25,093 nucleotides of DNA, taken from an uncultured Bacteroidales bacterium (GTDB lineage Bacteria; Bacteroidota; Bacteroidia; Bacteroidales; F082). The stretch spans positions 1 through 25,093 of the forward strand of contig CALEMB010000156.1 of NCBI GenBank assembly GCA_937902805.1, written 5' to 3'. A program made the position numbers and the translations under genes. The notes under the pieces are model-generated. The model saw only the letters and a list, made by a program, of their open reading frames with translations. It made no database searches and was not told the DNA's origin. Shown here in pieces: positions 7,751 to 15,752 of the stretch (the stretch's first letter is position 1; every line of letters begins with the position of its first letter).

Positions 7751-7783
7751 ATTGTGACGCTTCAGGTATTTTTCATAATTTTG
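7751..7783 (+). promoter_or_regulatory. hydE promoter
   Basis: TAATTTTG at 7776-7783 matches the -7 consensus. ATTG at 7751-7754, 21 bases upstream, is a near -33 match. The ATG of hydE is 19 bases downstream. Together with the minus-strand element at 7672 this makes a divergent promoter pair. Confidence 0.5.
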
Positions 7784-7802
7784 CAGAAATTTTCAAAGAA
7801 AG

Positions 7803-8879
7803 ATGTCCATCTCAGAGATACTCAACAAACCTTACCTTGAAAAAGCCGACATCAAGACACTACTGGTGGCTGAAGGCGACGACAAGAAACTGCTGTTCGA
7901 CAAGGCTTTACAGACCAAGTTGGAACATTTGGACAATAATGTGCACTTGCGTGGACTGATTGAATACAGCAATATCTGCACCAAGTCATGCCTCTATTGC
8001 GGTGTGCGAAGCAAGAATCCCAACTTCGCGCGCTATCAACTCAGCGACGAGGAAGTCATCGAATGCGCCAAGCTGGCACATGAGTTAGGCTATGGCTCTG
8101 TGGCACTGCAAAGCGGCGAGAGAAGCGATAAGGCTTTTGTGGATAAGATCTCCTATTTGATCAAGGAAATCAAGAAGATAGACAACGGCAGTTTGGGCAT
8201 CACGCTTTCGCTCGGTGAACAAACGGAAGAAGTCTATCGTGAGTGGTTCGAGGCGGGCGCACACCGTTACCTGCTTCGCATCGAGGCCTCGAACGAAGAT
8301 CTTTATTACAAAATACACCCTCGAGATGAGAAGCACGATTTCCAGACACGGTTGAACTGCATCGACACACTCCTGAAGATTGGCTATCAGACAGGTACGG
8401 GGGTAATGGTGGGGCTTCCTTTTCAGACCTTGGACGACCTCGCCGATGACCTGCTGTTCTTCAAAAAGAAAGACGTGGCTATGGTCGGCATGGGACCTTT
8501 CATCCCCCACCCCGACACGCCGCTTTGGCAATACAAAGACCAAATTCCTACCGCCGAAAAACGCATGGAATTGACTCTGAAGATGATCGCCATTCTCCGG
8601 CTGATGATGCCCGAAATCAACATGGTGGCGGCTACTGCCAACCAAACCGTCGACCCACAAGGGCGCGAAAAAGCCATCGCCGTGGGCGCCAATGTTATCA
8701 TGCCCAACCTCACACCCAACGAGTTCCGTGAGAATTACCTCATCTACCCCGACAAAGCCTGCGTCAAGGACCAGCCCGACCAATGCCAGACCTGCCTCGA
8801 CATCCGCTTGGCGGCCATCGGTCACAAGGTGCTTTACAATGCCTGGGGCGACTCACTGGCGTTTACCAAGAAACACTAA
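7803..8879 (+). CDS. hydE: [FeFe]-hydrogenase maturation radical SAM protein HydE
   Basis: The 358-residue radical-SAM protein is one of three maturases (HydE, HydF, HydG) that build the H-cluster of [FeFe]-hydrogenase. RGLIEYSNIC leads into the cluster motif Cys59-x3-Cys63-x2-Cys66 (CTKSCLYCG). Further family blocks are GYGSVALQSGERSD, LRIEASNEDLYYKIHP, GTGVMVGLPFQT and MVGMGPFIPHPDTPLW, and the length fits. Biotin synthase is the nearest other family, but the GPFIPHPDTP block favours HydE. hydF, hydG and the hydrogenase are not in the window. The gene stands alone between its own promoter and that of the C25 protease gene. Confidence 0.92.
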   Translation: MSISEILNKPYLEKADIKTLLVAEGDDKKLLFDKALQTKLEHLDNNVHLRGLIEYSNICTKSCLYCGVRSKNPNFARYQLSDEEVIECAKLAHELGYGSVALQSGERSDKAFVDKISYLIKEIKKIDNGSLGITLSLGEQTEEVYREWFEAGAHRYLLRIEASNEDLYYKIHPRDEKHDFQTRLNCIDTLLKIGYQTGTGVMVGLPFQTLDDLADDLLFFKKKDVAMVGMGPFIPHPDTPLWQYKDQIPTAEKRMELTLKMIAILRLMMPEINMVAATANQTVDPQGREKAIAVGANVIMPNLTPNEFRENYLIYPDKACVKDQPDQCQTCLDIRLAAIGHKVLYNAWGDSLAFTKKH

Positions 8880-8915
8880 TTTTCCAAAAACACACCTCAA
8901 TTGTGGAAAAATCAC

Positions 8916-8923
8916 TATTTTTG
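8916..8923 (+). promoter_or_regulatory. -7 element of the C25 protease gene
   Basis: TATTTTTG matches TAnnTTTG 27 bases before the ATG at 8951. No good -33 box is seen. Just upstream, TTTTCCA (8880) and TGGAAAA (8904) form a weak inverted pair that may help to end hydE transcription. Confidence 0.5.
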
Positions 8924-8950
8924 CCTTTTAAAACCATTCACATTTCCATC

Positions 8951-11900
8951 ATGAAAAAACAACTATTCACCATCTTGCTCGTCATGCTGTCGTTTGTTAC
9001 TTTCGGACAGCAGTGGATTGCCATCAACAGCGACGAGCCGAGCACCTATAGGGTTGAACTTGTTTCCTCTTCGGAGCGTAACATTACCGTTGATCTGCAG
9101 TTTTCAGGCTTCATTACCAACGAGGTTACCACGCCTCGCGGCCAAGCCAGCATCATTTCCATCCCCAAAACCGTCAGCACCTCTACCGCTGGTGAGCCTC
9201 AACTCCCGATGATTGCCATCCCTGCCATCATCGGTGACAGGGCCTTAATGCGCGTGCAAGTCGTTTCGTCCGAGTACACGGACTATGAAAACATGGAAAT
9301 TGCGCCTTCCAAAGGTGATTTCCCGCGCAGCATCAACCCTGAGGATGTGCCTTACACCTACGGCGAAGTCTATTCGACAGATGCTTTCTTCCCCATCCAG
9401 CTTGCTGAACTCGATGAGCCTTACATCCACCGTGACGTGAGAGGCCAGAACATGATGGTCACGCCTTGTCAGTACAACCCCGTTACAAAGGTTTTGAGGG
9501 TATACCATCATCTCGTCCTAAGCATGGAAAAGGTGGGCGACGACAGCAGAAACATCATCGAAAGCCGTAACAGAAGTTTTGTGCTGGATCCTGAATTCAA
9601 AGCCATCTACCAGAACCGTTACATCAACTACGCCGAGTCGATGTCAAGATACACTCCCATTGAAGAAGCTGGTGAGTTGCTCATCATCTGCCACGATGCT
9701 TTCATGAGCAATATGCAAGATTTCGTCAACTGGAAAAAGCAAATCGGCCGTCCTACCACCATGGTGGGAACGAGCACCACTGGCACCACTGCAGCTGCCA
9801 TCCAAAGTTATATCGCCTCTTATTACAACCAACACCCTGCCTTGACCGATGTCCTTCTTGTTGGTGACGTCGCTCAAATTCCTGGCATTTATATTTCAGC
9901 CTCATCCTATTCAGGGTATGGCGATGTGCAATATGGGCAAACTGCGGGCAATGATTACTATAATGAATTGATTATTGGACGTTTCTGTTGCGAAACGGCG
10001 GCACAAGTCACCAACCAGGTCAACAAAGTCATCAACTACGAGAGGGACCTGAATGCCTCTGCCACCTGGCTTCCCATTGGCGAAGGTGTGTCGAAAAGAG
10101 AAAACGGCAGCGGCCACTATGGAGAGGACGACTATCAGCACATCGACAACATCCGTGACCACTTGTTGGCATACAACTACATCACTGTCCATCGTGACTA
10201 CCAAAACGTCACCGGTGTTACAGCCAGTGCTGCTACCATCAGCCAGCACATCAATGAAGGGGTGAGCATCGTCAACTACTGCAACCACGGTTCCGAAACC
10301 AGTTGGGGCGTGTTCAGCTACAGCAACTCCCATGTCAATGCATTGACTAATGACTACAAACTACCTTATATAATTTCCGTGGCGTGCCTCAACGGGAAAT
10401 ACGACCGCTCTGGAGATTGTTTCGCCGAGGCATGGATGCGTGCCACCAACAACAGCAACGGCAACCCCACTGGAGCCATCGGTGGCATGTTCTCCTACAT
10501 CTCACAACCTTGGATTCCTCCAATGTATGGTCAAGATGAAATGAACGACATCCTTGTTGAATCCTATAGTAGCACCATTAGACGTACGATGGGCGGCGTA
10601 TCTGCCAACGGTAACATGGCCGTCCTCGACGCTGGCGCAAATCAAGCCGCCAACAAAGGGACTTACAATACCTGGATTCTCTTCGGAGACCCGACCCTGA
10701 CATTACGTAACACCGTTCCTCAAGAAATGGGTGTCACCCACGCTCCGTCAATGTCTACCTCGGCAACGAGTTTCACCGTGAACGCCACCAACGGCGAAGG
10801 TGCTTTGGCCACCCTGACACTCAACAACGAAATCATGGGATCGGCCACCATCAATAACGGCACTTGCAACATCACCTTTGACGCTCCCAGCACGACAGGC
10901 ACAGCCACTTTGACCGTGTTCGGCTACAATATGATTACCTACATCGCCACCATCGACATCGTCAGCGGCGGCATCACGGAATATACTATTAACGTCACTG
11001 CCGAACCCGAAGAGGGCGGCACTGTTAGTGGAGGTGGCACCTTTACCTCGGGACAAAGCTGCATCGTGAGCGCCACACCTAACGCCAACTACTCCTTCAC
11101 CAACTGGACCGAAAATGGCAATGTGGTCTCCACCAACGCCAGCTATACCTTTGAAGTCACTGCCAACCGCAACCTTGTCGCCCACTTCACTTACGTGCCA
11201 CAGACCTACACCATCAACGTGTCGGCCAATCCGAACAATGGTGGCAACGTCACGGGCGGCGGCACCTTCCAGCAAGGTCAGTCCTGCACCGTGATAGCCA
11301 CTCCTGCTGCCAATTACACTTTCACGAACTGGACGGAGAACGGCAATGTGGTCTCCACCAATGCCAGCTACACCTTTACAGTGAACGCCAACCGCAACCT
11401 GGTGGCCAACTTTACATACGTCCCCCCGACCTACACCATCAGCGTGTCGGCCAACCCGAGCAATGGCGGTAATGTCACTGGCGGCGGCACCTTCCAGCAA
11501 GAACAATCCTGCACTGTGGTTGCTACACCTGCTGCCAACCACAACTTCACCAACTGGACAGAAAATGGCAACGTGGTCTCCACCAACGCCAGCTACACAT
11601 TCACGGTGAACGCCAACCGCAACCTGGTGGCCAACTTTACATACGTCCCCCCGACCTACACCATCAATGTGTCAGCCAACCCGACCAATGGCGGTAATGT
11701 CGCTGGTGGCGGCACCTTCCAGCAAGGTCAATCCTGCACCGTCACCGCCTCGGCCAACACTGGTTATGCTTTTGCCAATTGGACCGAGAACGGCAACGTG
11801 GTCTCTACACAAGCCAACTACTCCTTTATCGTGAATGCGAATCGCACTCTTGTGGCCAACTTCCAAATGCAAAGCTACACCATAACGGCCACTGCCAACC

Positions 11901-12775
11901 CTGCCAACGGTGGCACGGTGAGCGGTGGAGGCACCTTCAACTACGGCCAAAGCTGCACTTTGACAGCCACGCCTGCCACGGGCTACAACTTCGTCCGCTG
12001 GACCAAGAACGGACAACAGGTCAGCACCAACGCTACCTACACCTTCAGCGTCACCGAATCAGCGGCATTCGTGGCACAATTCCAACTGCAAAGCTACGCT
12101 ATCTTTGTGTCTGCTTATCCTGTTGAAGGCGGAATTACCACAGGAGGAGGCTCATACCTTTACGGAGACAACCTTACTGTGAAGGCCACGGCCAACGAAG
12201 GATACAATTTCATCAGTTGGGTTGAGGGCGACAATGTGGTTTCGACCGAAGCCAACTATAGCTTCACCGTGACGGGTAGCCGTTCCTTGACAGCCATCTT
12301 CGAGCTGAAGACCTTAGAAATCGCAGTTTCTGTTGACCCAGAGGAAGCTGCAAACATCCTTGGAACAGGCATCTACAACTATGGTGACGAGGTCACTTTG
12401 TCCTTCGACGCCAACGAAGACTGGGCTTTCCTAAACTGGACCGAAAATGGCGAGGTGGTCTCGGAAGAGATGACTTATACCTTCATTGCCACCGAAAACC
12501 GTAACTTGGCAGCCAACTTCCTCTACACCGAAGGCCTCGTTGAGAACAGCATCAATGCCGTGGTCTACCCCAACCCCACCAAGGGCAATGTCACCGTTGA
12601 ATGCGAAGGCATCAGCCATATCCGCATCGTGAACACTTACGGACAGACGGTTTACAACGCTGACCTCGAAGGCGACCAGCCACGCATCGACCTCTCGCAG
12701 ATGGCCAAGGGCATCTATATGATGTACATCGAAGCCAACGGCGGACAGGCCGTGAGGAAGATTGTGGTGGAATAA
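8951..12775 (+). CDS. Secreted Arg-gingipain-like C25 cysteine protease with seven beta-repeats and T9SS sorting domain
   Basis: A 1274-residue exported protease. Residues 1-20 (MKKQLFTILLVMLSFVTFGQ) are a signal peptide, followed by a prodomain to about 233. The C25 domain begins at Tyr234 in SRYTPIEEAGE, matching the Arg|Tyr site where the Porphyromonas gingivalis RgpB proenzyme is cut. The catalytic pair is His446 (NHGSETSWG) and Cys479 (SVACLNG), 33 apart as in RgpB. Asp394 (GEDDYQH) aligns with the RgpB S1-pocket Asp163, so cleavage after Arg is predicted. GQDEMNDIL and WILFGDPTL are also conserved. An Ig-like C25_C domain (about 593-675) is followed by seven repeats of 73-75 residues (678-1195) with the core NWTENGNVVST. 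Residues 1196-1274 (VVYPNPTKGNVTV to GQAVRKIVVE) form a type A T9SS sorting domain for cell-surface attachment or release. The ATG at 8951 gives a clean signal peptide. RgpB alignment is from memory. Confidence 0.93.
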   Translation: MKKQLFTILLVMLSFVTFGQQWIAINSDEPSTYRVELVSSSERNITVDLQFSGFITNEVTTPRGQASIISIPKTVSTSTAGEPQLPMIAIPAIIGDRALMRVQVVSSEYTDYENMEIAPSKGDFPRSINPEDVPYTYGEVYSTDAFFPIQLAELDEPYIHRDVRGQNMMVTPCQYNPVTKVLRVYHHLVLSMEKVGDDSRNIIESRNRSFVLDPEFKAIYQNRYINYAESMSRYTPIEEAGELLIICHDAFMSNMQDFVNWKKQIGRPTTMVGTSTTGTTAAAIQSYIASYYNQHPALTDVLLVGDVAQIPGIYISASSYSGYGDVQYGQTAGNDYYNELIIGRFCCETAAQVTNQVNKVINYERDLNASATWLPIGEGVSKRENGSGHYGEDDYQHIDNIRDHLLAYNYITVHRDYQNVTGVTASAATISQHINEGVSIVNYCNHGSETSWGVFSYSNSHVNALTNDYKLPYIISVACLNGKYDRSGDCFAEAWMRATNNSNGNPTGAIGGMFSYISQPWIPPMYGQDEMNDILVESYSSTIRRTMGGVSANGNMAVLDAGANQAANKGTYNTWILFGDPTLTLRNTVPQEMGVTHAPSMSTSATSFTVNATNGEGALATLTLNNEIMGSATINNGTCNITFDAPSTTGTATLTVFGYNMITYIATIDIVSGGITEYTINVTAEPEEGGTVSGGGTFTSGQSCIVSATPNANYSFTNWTENGNVVSTNASYTFEVTANRNLVAHFTYVPQTYTINVSANPNNGGNVTGGGTFQQGQSCTVIATPAANYTFTNWTENGNVVSTNASYTFTVNANRNLVANFTYVPPTYTISVSANPSNGGNVTGGGTFQQEQSCTVVATPAANHNFTNWTENGNVVSTNASYTFTVNANRNLVANFTYVPPTYTINVSANPTNGGNVAGGGTFQQGQSCTVTASANTGYAFANWTENGNVVSTQANYSFIVNANRTLVANFQMQSYTITATANPANGGTVSGGGTFNYGQSCTLTATPATGYNFVRWTKNGQQVSTNATYTFSVTESAAFVAQFQLQSYAIFVSAYPVEGGITTGGGSYLYGDNLTVKATANEGYNFISWVEGDNVVSTEANYSFTVTGSRSLTAIFELKTLEIAVSVDPEEAANILGTGIYNYGDEVTLSFDANEDWAFLNWTENGEVVSEEMTYTFIATENRNLAANFLYTEGLVENSINAVVYPNPTKGNVTVECEGISHIRIVNTYGQTVYNADLEGDQPRIDLSQMAKGIYMMYIEANGGQAVRKIVVE
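10982..12535 (+). repeat. Seven in-frame beta-repeats of 219-225 bp in the protease gene
   Basis: Units begin at 10982, 11207, 11432, 11657, 11876, 12095 and 12314. The first three are 225 bp, the next three 219 bp. Each codes for Y-T-I-x-V-x-A-x-P ... GG.V.GGGTF ... GQSC.V.A.P ... F.NWTENGNVVS ... YTF.V.ANR.LVANF, an InlB/Flg_new-type bacterial repeat domain. Units 2-4 share long stretches of identical DNA (for example around TACGTCCCCCCGACCTACAC, seen at the joins into units 3 and 4). That points to recent duplication or gene conversion. Units 6 and 7 are the most diverged. Confidence 0.9.
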
Positions 12776-12799
12776 GCGGTTTTTCCACAAATACACAAT

Positions 12800-12835
12800 G
12801 TGAGGTGACATTTTCTTTGTCACCTCACTTTTTTT
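12800..12835 (+). terminator. Strong intrinsic terminator after the protease gene
   Basis: A perfect 11-bp stem (GTGAGGTGACA at 12800-12810 with TGTCACCTCAC at 12818-12828), a 7-base loop and a run of seven T. It starts 25 bases after the protease stop. Confidence 0.92.
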
Positions 12836-12846
12836 GCCTATCTTTG
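12816..12846 (+). promoter_or_regulatory. Promoter of the beta-CASP nuclease gene, overlapping the terminator
   Basis: TTTG at 12816-12819 and TATCTTTG at 12839-12846 are separated by 19 bases, the best -33/-7 match in the window. The -33 box lies in the loop and right arm of the preceding terminator hairpin. Confidence 0.65.
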
Positions 12847-12869
12847 GGGCAAATTTTTGAATTCGAACT

Positions 12870-14282
12870 ATGAAAATCAAATTCATCGGTGCCGCCCAAG
12901 AAGTGACGGGCAGTAAGCACCTCATCACTACCGATCATGGCAAGAAAATCCTGTTGGACTGCGGTATGTTCCAAGGAAAAGGTTTGGAGACCGATGCCGC
13001 CAACCGCAACATCATGGTCGACCCCAAAGAAATCGACTATATCATCTTGACCCACGCCCATATCGACCACAGCGGCCTCATCCCCTATTTCTACAAGTTA
13101 GGCTTCCGTGGCGAGGTGGTCTGCACTCCTGCCACCAAGGACCTGTGTAGCATCATGCTCCCCGATACGGGCTTCATTCAAGAGAACGATATGGAGTGGT
13201 TCAACAAGAAACGCCGCAAACAAGGTCTGCCTGCGTTGCAACCCATTTATACCGAAAGAGACGCACGTGCTTGTATGGACACCTTCGTCACCGTCAGCTA
13301 TAACAGATACCTCTACCTCGACAATAATATTAAGGTGAAGTTCAACAATACGGGTCACCTCCTCGGCAGTGGCTGTGCCATCCTCGAAATCGACGAGGGC
13401 GGTAAGATGACCCGCATCGGCTACACTGGCGACATCGGGCGCGAGTACAATTACCTATTACGCTCGCCCGAGCCGTTCCCACACTGCGACTACCTCATCA
13501 CCGAGGCCACCTACGGCAACCGCCTCCACAGCGACCGTGCCAATGCCGAGCAACAACTGTTGGAGATTATCTACAACACCTGCGTGGAGAAACGCGGCAA
13601 ACTCATCATCCCGTCGTTCGCTGTCAGCCGCACGCAAGAGATTGTATACCTGTTGAACAACTTCTACAACCTTGGCAAGCTGCCCGAGAAGATTCCAGTA
13701 TTCGTCGATAGCCCATTAGCGGTCAACGCCACCGAGATATTCCGCATGTACGTCGACCTCTTCAACGACGACGTGAAGGATGTCATTGAATACGACCCAG
13801 ACCCCTTCGGCTTCAACAGCCTGACTTTCATCCGTGATGTCAACCAATCGAAAGCATTAAATGCTAGAAAGGAGCCTTGCATCATCATCTCGGCCTCAGG
13901 CATGATGGAAGCTGGTCGCGTGAAACACCACATCGCGAACAGCATCGAGAACCCCAACAACAGCATCCTCGCCATCGGCTATTGCGCTCCCACCACACTG
14001 GGTGCCAAGCTGCTGGCTGACCCCAAGCCGCTGACCGTCTCCATCTTCGGCATGGAACACAGCATCAATGCCGACATCTACGAAATCGATGCCTTCAGCG
14101 GCCACGGCGACTACAAGGAATTGATCAATTACCTCCGCTGCCAAGACCCGAGCAAAGTGAAGAAGACCTTCATCGTACATGGCGACATAGAAGCACAACA
14201 ATTCTACAAGCGTCAGTTGCGGAAGGAAGGTTGGGATAACATCTTCATCCCTGAACAAGGCGAGGAGTTTGAACTGAAATAA
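12870..14282 (+). CDS. Metallo-beta-lactamase / beta-CASP family RNA-processing nuclease
   Basis: The 470-residue protein has the CPSF-73-like layout: a metallo-beta-lactamase core, an inserted beta-CASP domain and a C-terminal RMMBL segment. The zinc motif is HAHIDHSG (His62-x-His64-x-Asp66-His67). Other metal-binding blocks are NNTGHLLGSGC, YTGDIGREYN, DAFSGHGDYKE and FIVHGDIEAQ. TEATYGNR, IPSFAVSRTQEIVYLL and ISASGMMEAGRVKHH belong to the beta-CASP region. Family members are endo- or 5'-3' exoribonucleases in RNA maturation and decay; the precise bacterial substrate is not known. The ATG at 12870 starts with the typical MKIKFIGAAQEVTGSK. It has its own promoter, and hisS follows 27 bases after the stop. 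Confidence 0.92.
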   Translation: MKIKFIGAAQEVTGSKHLITTDHGKKILLDCGMFQGKGLETDAANRNIMVDPKEIDYIILTHAHIDHSGLIPYFYKLGFRGEVVCTPATKDLCSIMLPDTGFIQENDMEWFNKKRRKQGLPALQPIYTERDARACMDTFVTVSYNRYLYLDNNIKVKFNNTGHLLGSGCAILEIDEGGKMTRIGYTGDIGREYNYLLRSPEPFPHCDYLITEATYGNRLHSDRANAEQQLLEIIYNTCVEKRGKLIIPSFAVSRTQEIVYLLNNFYNLGKLPEKIPVFVDSPLAVNATEIFRMYVDLFNDDVKDVIEYDPDPFGFNSLTFIRDVNQSKALNARKEPCIIISASGMMEAGRVKHHIANSIENPNNSILAIGYCAPTTLGAKLLADPKPLTVSIFGMEHSINADIYEIDAFSGHGDYKELINYLRCQDPSKVKKTFIVHGDIEAQQFYKRQLRKEGWDNIFIPEQGEEFELK

Positions 14283-14286
14283 TTCG

Positions 14287-14294
14287 TACTTTTG
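14287..14294 (+). promoter_or_regulatory. -7 element before hisS
   Basis: TACTTTTG matches TAnnTTTG in the short gap before the hisS ATG at 14310. A TTTG at 14268 is only 15 bases upstream, closer than usual, so readthrough from the nuclease gene may also matter. Confidence 0.45.
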
Positions 14295-14309
14295 CAAAAA
14301 TTTTCAAAG

Positions 14310-15668
14310 ATGGCACAAAAACCCAGCATTCCCAAAGGCACCCGCGACTTCCTGCCTGAAGTCATGGTGCGCCGCAATTATATCTTCGATACCATTAAGA
14401 CCGTATTCAAGCGCTTTGGTTTCCAACCGATTGAAACCCCTTCGATGGAAAACCTCAGCACCCTTTTGGGCAAATACGGTGACGAGGGCGACAAGCTCCT
14501 CTTCCGCGTGCTCAACAGCGGTGACTTCATGAGCGGTGTGGAGCAAAACGGCGAACCGCTTGAATCCTTGAAACTCGCCAGCAAAATCACGGAGAAAGGC
14601 CTGCGCTACGACCTCACCGTGCCCTTTGCACGTTTCGTCACCATGTATCGCGACCAAATCGCCTTCCCCTTCAAACGTTACCAAATCCAACCCGTTTGGC
14701 GCGCCGACCGTCCGCAGAAAGGCCGTTACCGCGAGTTCTACCAATGCGATGTCGACATCATCGGCAGCGACTCCTTGCTGAATGAAGCCGAATTGGTGCA
14801 AATCGTGGACGAGGTCTTTGGTGCTTTGAAAATCAACGTAACGCTGAAGATCAACAACCGCAAGGTGCTGGCGGGTATCGCTGAATACATCGGCAAGTCG
14901 GATGCCTTGGTCGACATCACCGTAGCTATTGACAAACTTGACAAAATCGGCATCGATGCTGTCAATGCGGAACTTGCCGAGAAGGGTCTGGAGCAAGCCG
15001 CCATCGACAAGCTGCAACCCATCCTCTTCATGAAAGGCAACACGCGCGAAAAGCTTGCCCAGTTGAAGCCTTTGCTTGACAATGAAGTCGGCCAAAAAGG
15101 CATCGAGGAACTTGAGACCTTGTTCGATTACATCGACGATATGGAGTTGAAGATCGACACCGAACTTGACCTCACCCTCGCCCGTGGCTTGAACTACTAC
15201 ACTGGTGCCATCTTCGAGGTAAAAGCCAAGGACTTCGCCATCGGCAGCATCTCGGGTGGTGGCCGCTACGACAACCTCACGGGCATCTTTGGCCTGCCCA
15301 ACGTCTCTGGCGTGGGCATCAGCTTTGGTGCCGACCGCATCTACGACGTGTTGGAAGGCCTCAACCTCTTCCCCGAGACCATGTCGGAAAGCACCAAGGT
15401 GCTCTTCTTGAATTTCGGCAAAAACGAAGAAAAGTATTGTCTGAAATATCTGAATCAGGTGCGCAAGCACGGCATCAATGCGGAAATCTATCCCGATGCC
15501 GCCAAGATCCAGAAACAAATGAAATATGCCAACCAGCGCGCCATCCCGATTGTCGTCATCGCCGGCGAACAAGAGGTGACTGAGCAGAAATTCACTGTAA
15601 AATTCATGAAAGAAGGCTCGCAGGAAACTGTTGACGCCAACAAATTGGTCGAAACAATAATGAAATAA
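14310..15668 (+). CDS. hisS: Histidine--tRNA ligase
   Basis: The 452-residue class II aminoacyl-tRNA synthetase charges tRNA-His. The N-terminus PSIPKGTRDFLP is typical. Motif 2 is PVWRADRPQKGRYREFYQCD, and the histidine-specific block is LARGLNYYTGAIFEV. SISGGGRYDNLTGIFG and GVGISFGADRIYDVL form the end of the active site with the motif 3 Arg. The C-terminal anticodon-binding domain (about 350-452) includes NQRAIPIVVIAGEQE. The start at 14310 (MAQKPSIPKG) is preferred over an in-frame ATG at 14292 that would lie in the -7 box. A repeat element follows directly after the stop. Confidence 0.97.
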   Translation: MAQKPSIPKGTRDFLPEVMVRRNYIFDTIKTVFKRFGFQPIETPSMENLSTLLGKYGDEGDKLLFRVLNSGDFMSGVEQNGEPLESLKLASKITEKGLRYDLTVPFARFVTMYRDQIAFPFKRYQIQPVWRADRPQKGRYREFYQCDVDIIGSDSLLNEAELVQIVDEVFGALKINVTLKINNRKVLAGIAEYIGKSDALVDITVAIDKLDKIGIDAVNAELAEKGLEQAAIDKLQPILFMKGNTREKLAQLKPLLDNEVGQKGIEELETLFDYIDDMELKIDTELDLTLARGLNYYTGAIFEVKAKDFAIGSISGGGRYDNLTGIFGLPNVSGVGISFGADRIYDVLEGLNLFPETMSESTKVLFLNFGKNEEKYCLKYLNQVRKHGINAEIYPDAAKIQKQMKYANQRAIPIVVIAGEQEVTEQKFTVKFMKEGSQETVDANKLVETIMK

Positions 15669-15671
15669 CCC

Positions 15672-15723
15672 GTAGAGGCGGACCTATGTGTCCGCCCGGG
15701 CAGACACGAGGGTCTGCCCCTAC
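15672..15723. repeat. Compound palindromic repeat upstream of hutH
   Basis: Outer GTAG/CTAC arms enclose two hairpins: GGCGGAC/GTCCGCC (15677-15696) and GGGCAGAC/GTCTGCCC (15698-15719). The DNA could form a three-way junction. It belongs to the same family as the simpler palindrome at 17268-17297, so hutH is bracketed by two related elements. Confidence 0.85.
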
Positions 15724-15752
15724 AAACGAACAATCAACAAACAATCACAAAT

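Noticed and set aside
7655..7802. preQ1 riboswitch before queF
   Set aside because: The -7 element lies only 17 bases from the queF start, leaving too short a leader, and no preQ1 aptamer pattern was seen.
10748..11542. 264-codon open frame antisense to the protease repeats
   Set aside because: Its apparent internal repeats only mirror the beta-repeats on the coding strand.
8900..12790. TTTTTCCACAA inverted pair flanking the protease gene as mobile-element ends
   Set aside because: Only 11 bases at 8900-8910 and 12780-12790, AT-rich and without target duplications or a transposase; probably chance.
14304..15572. 422-codon open frame antisense to hisS
   Set aside because: hisS on the plus strand carries all synthetase motifs; the antisense protein is rich in V, D, H and A as expected for a mirror frame of GC-biased coding DNA.
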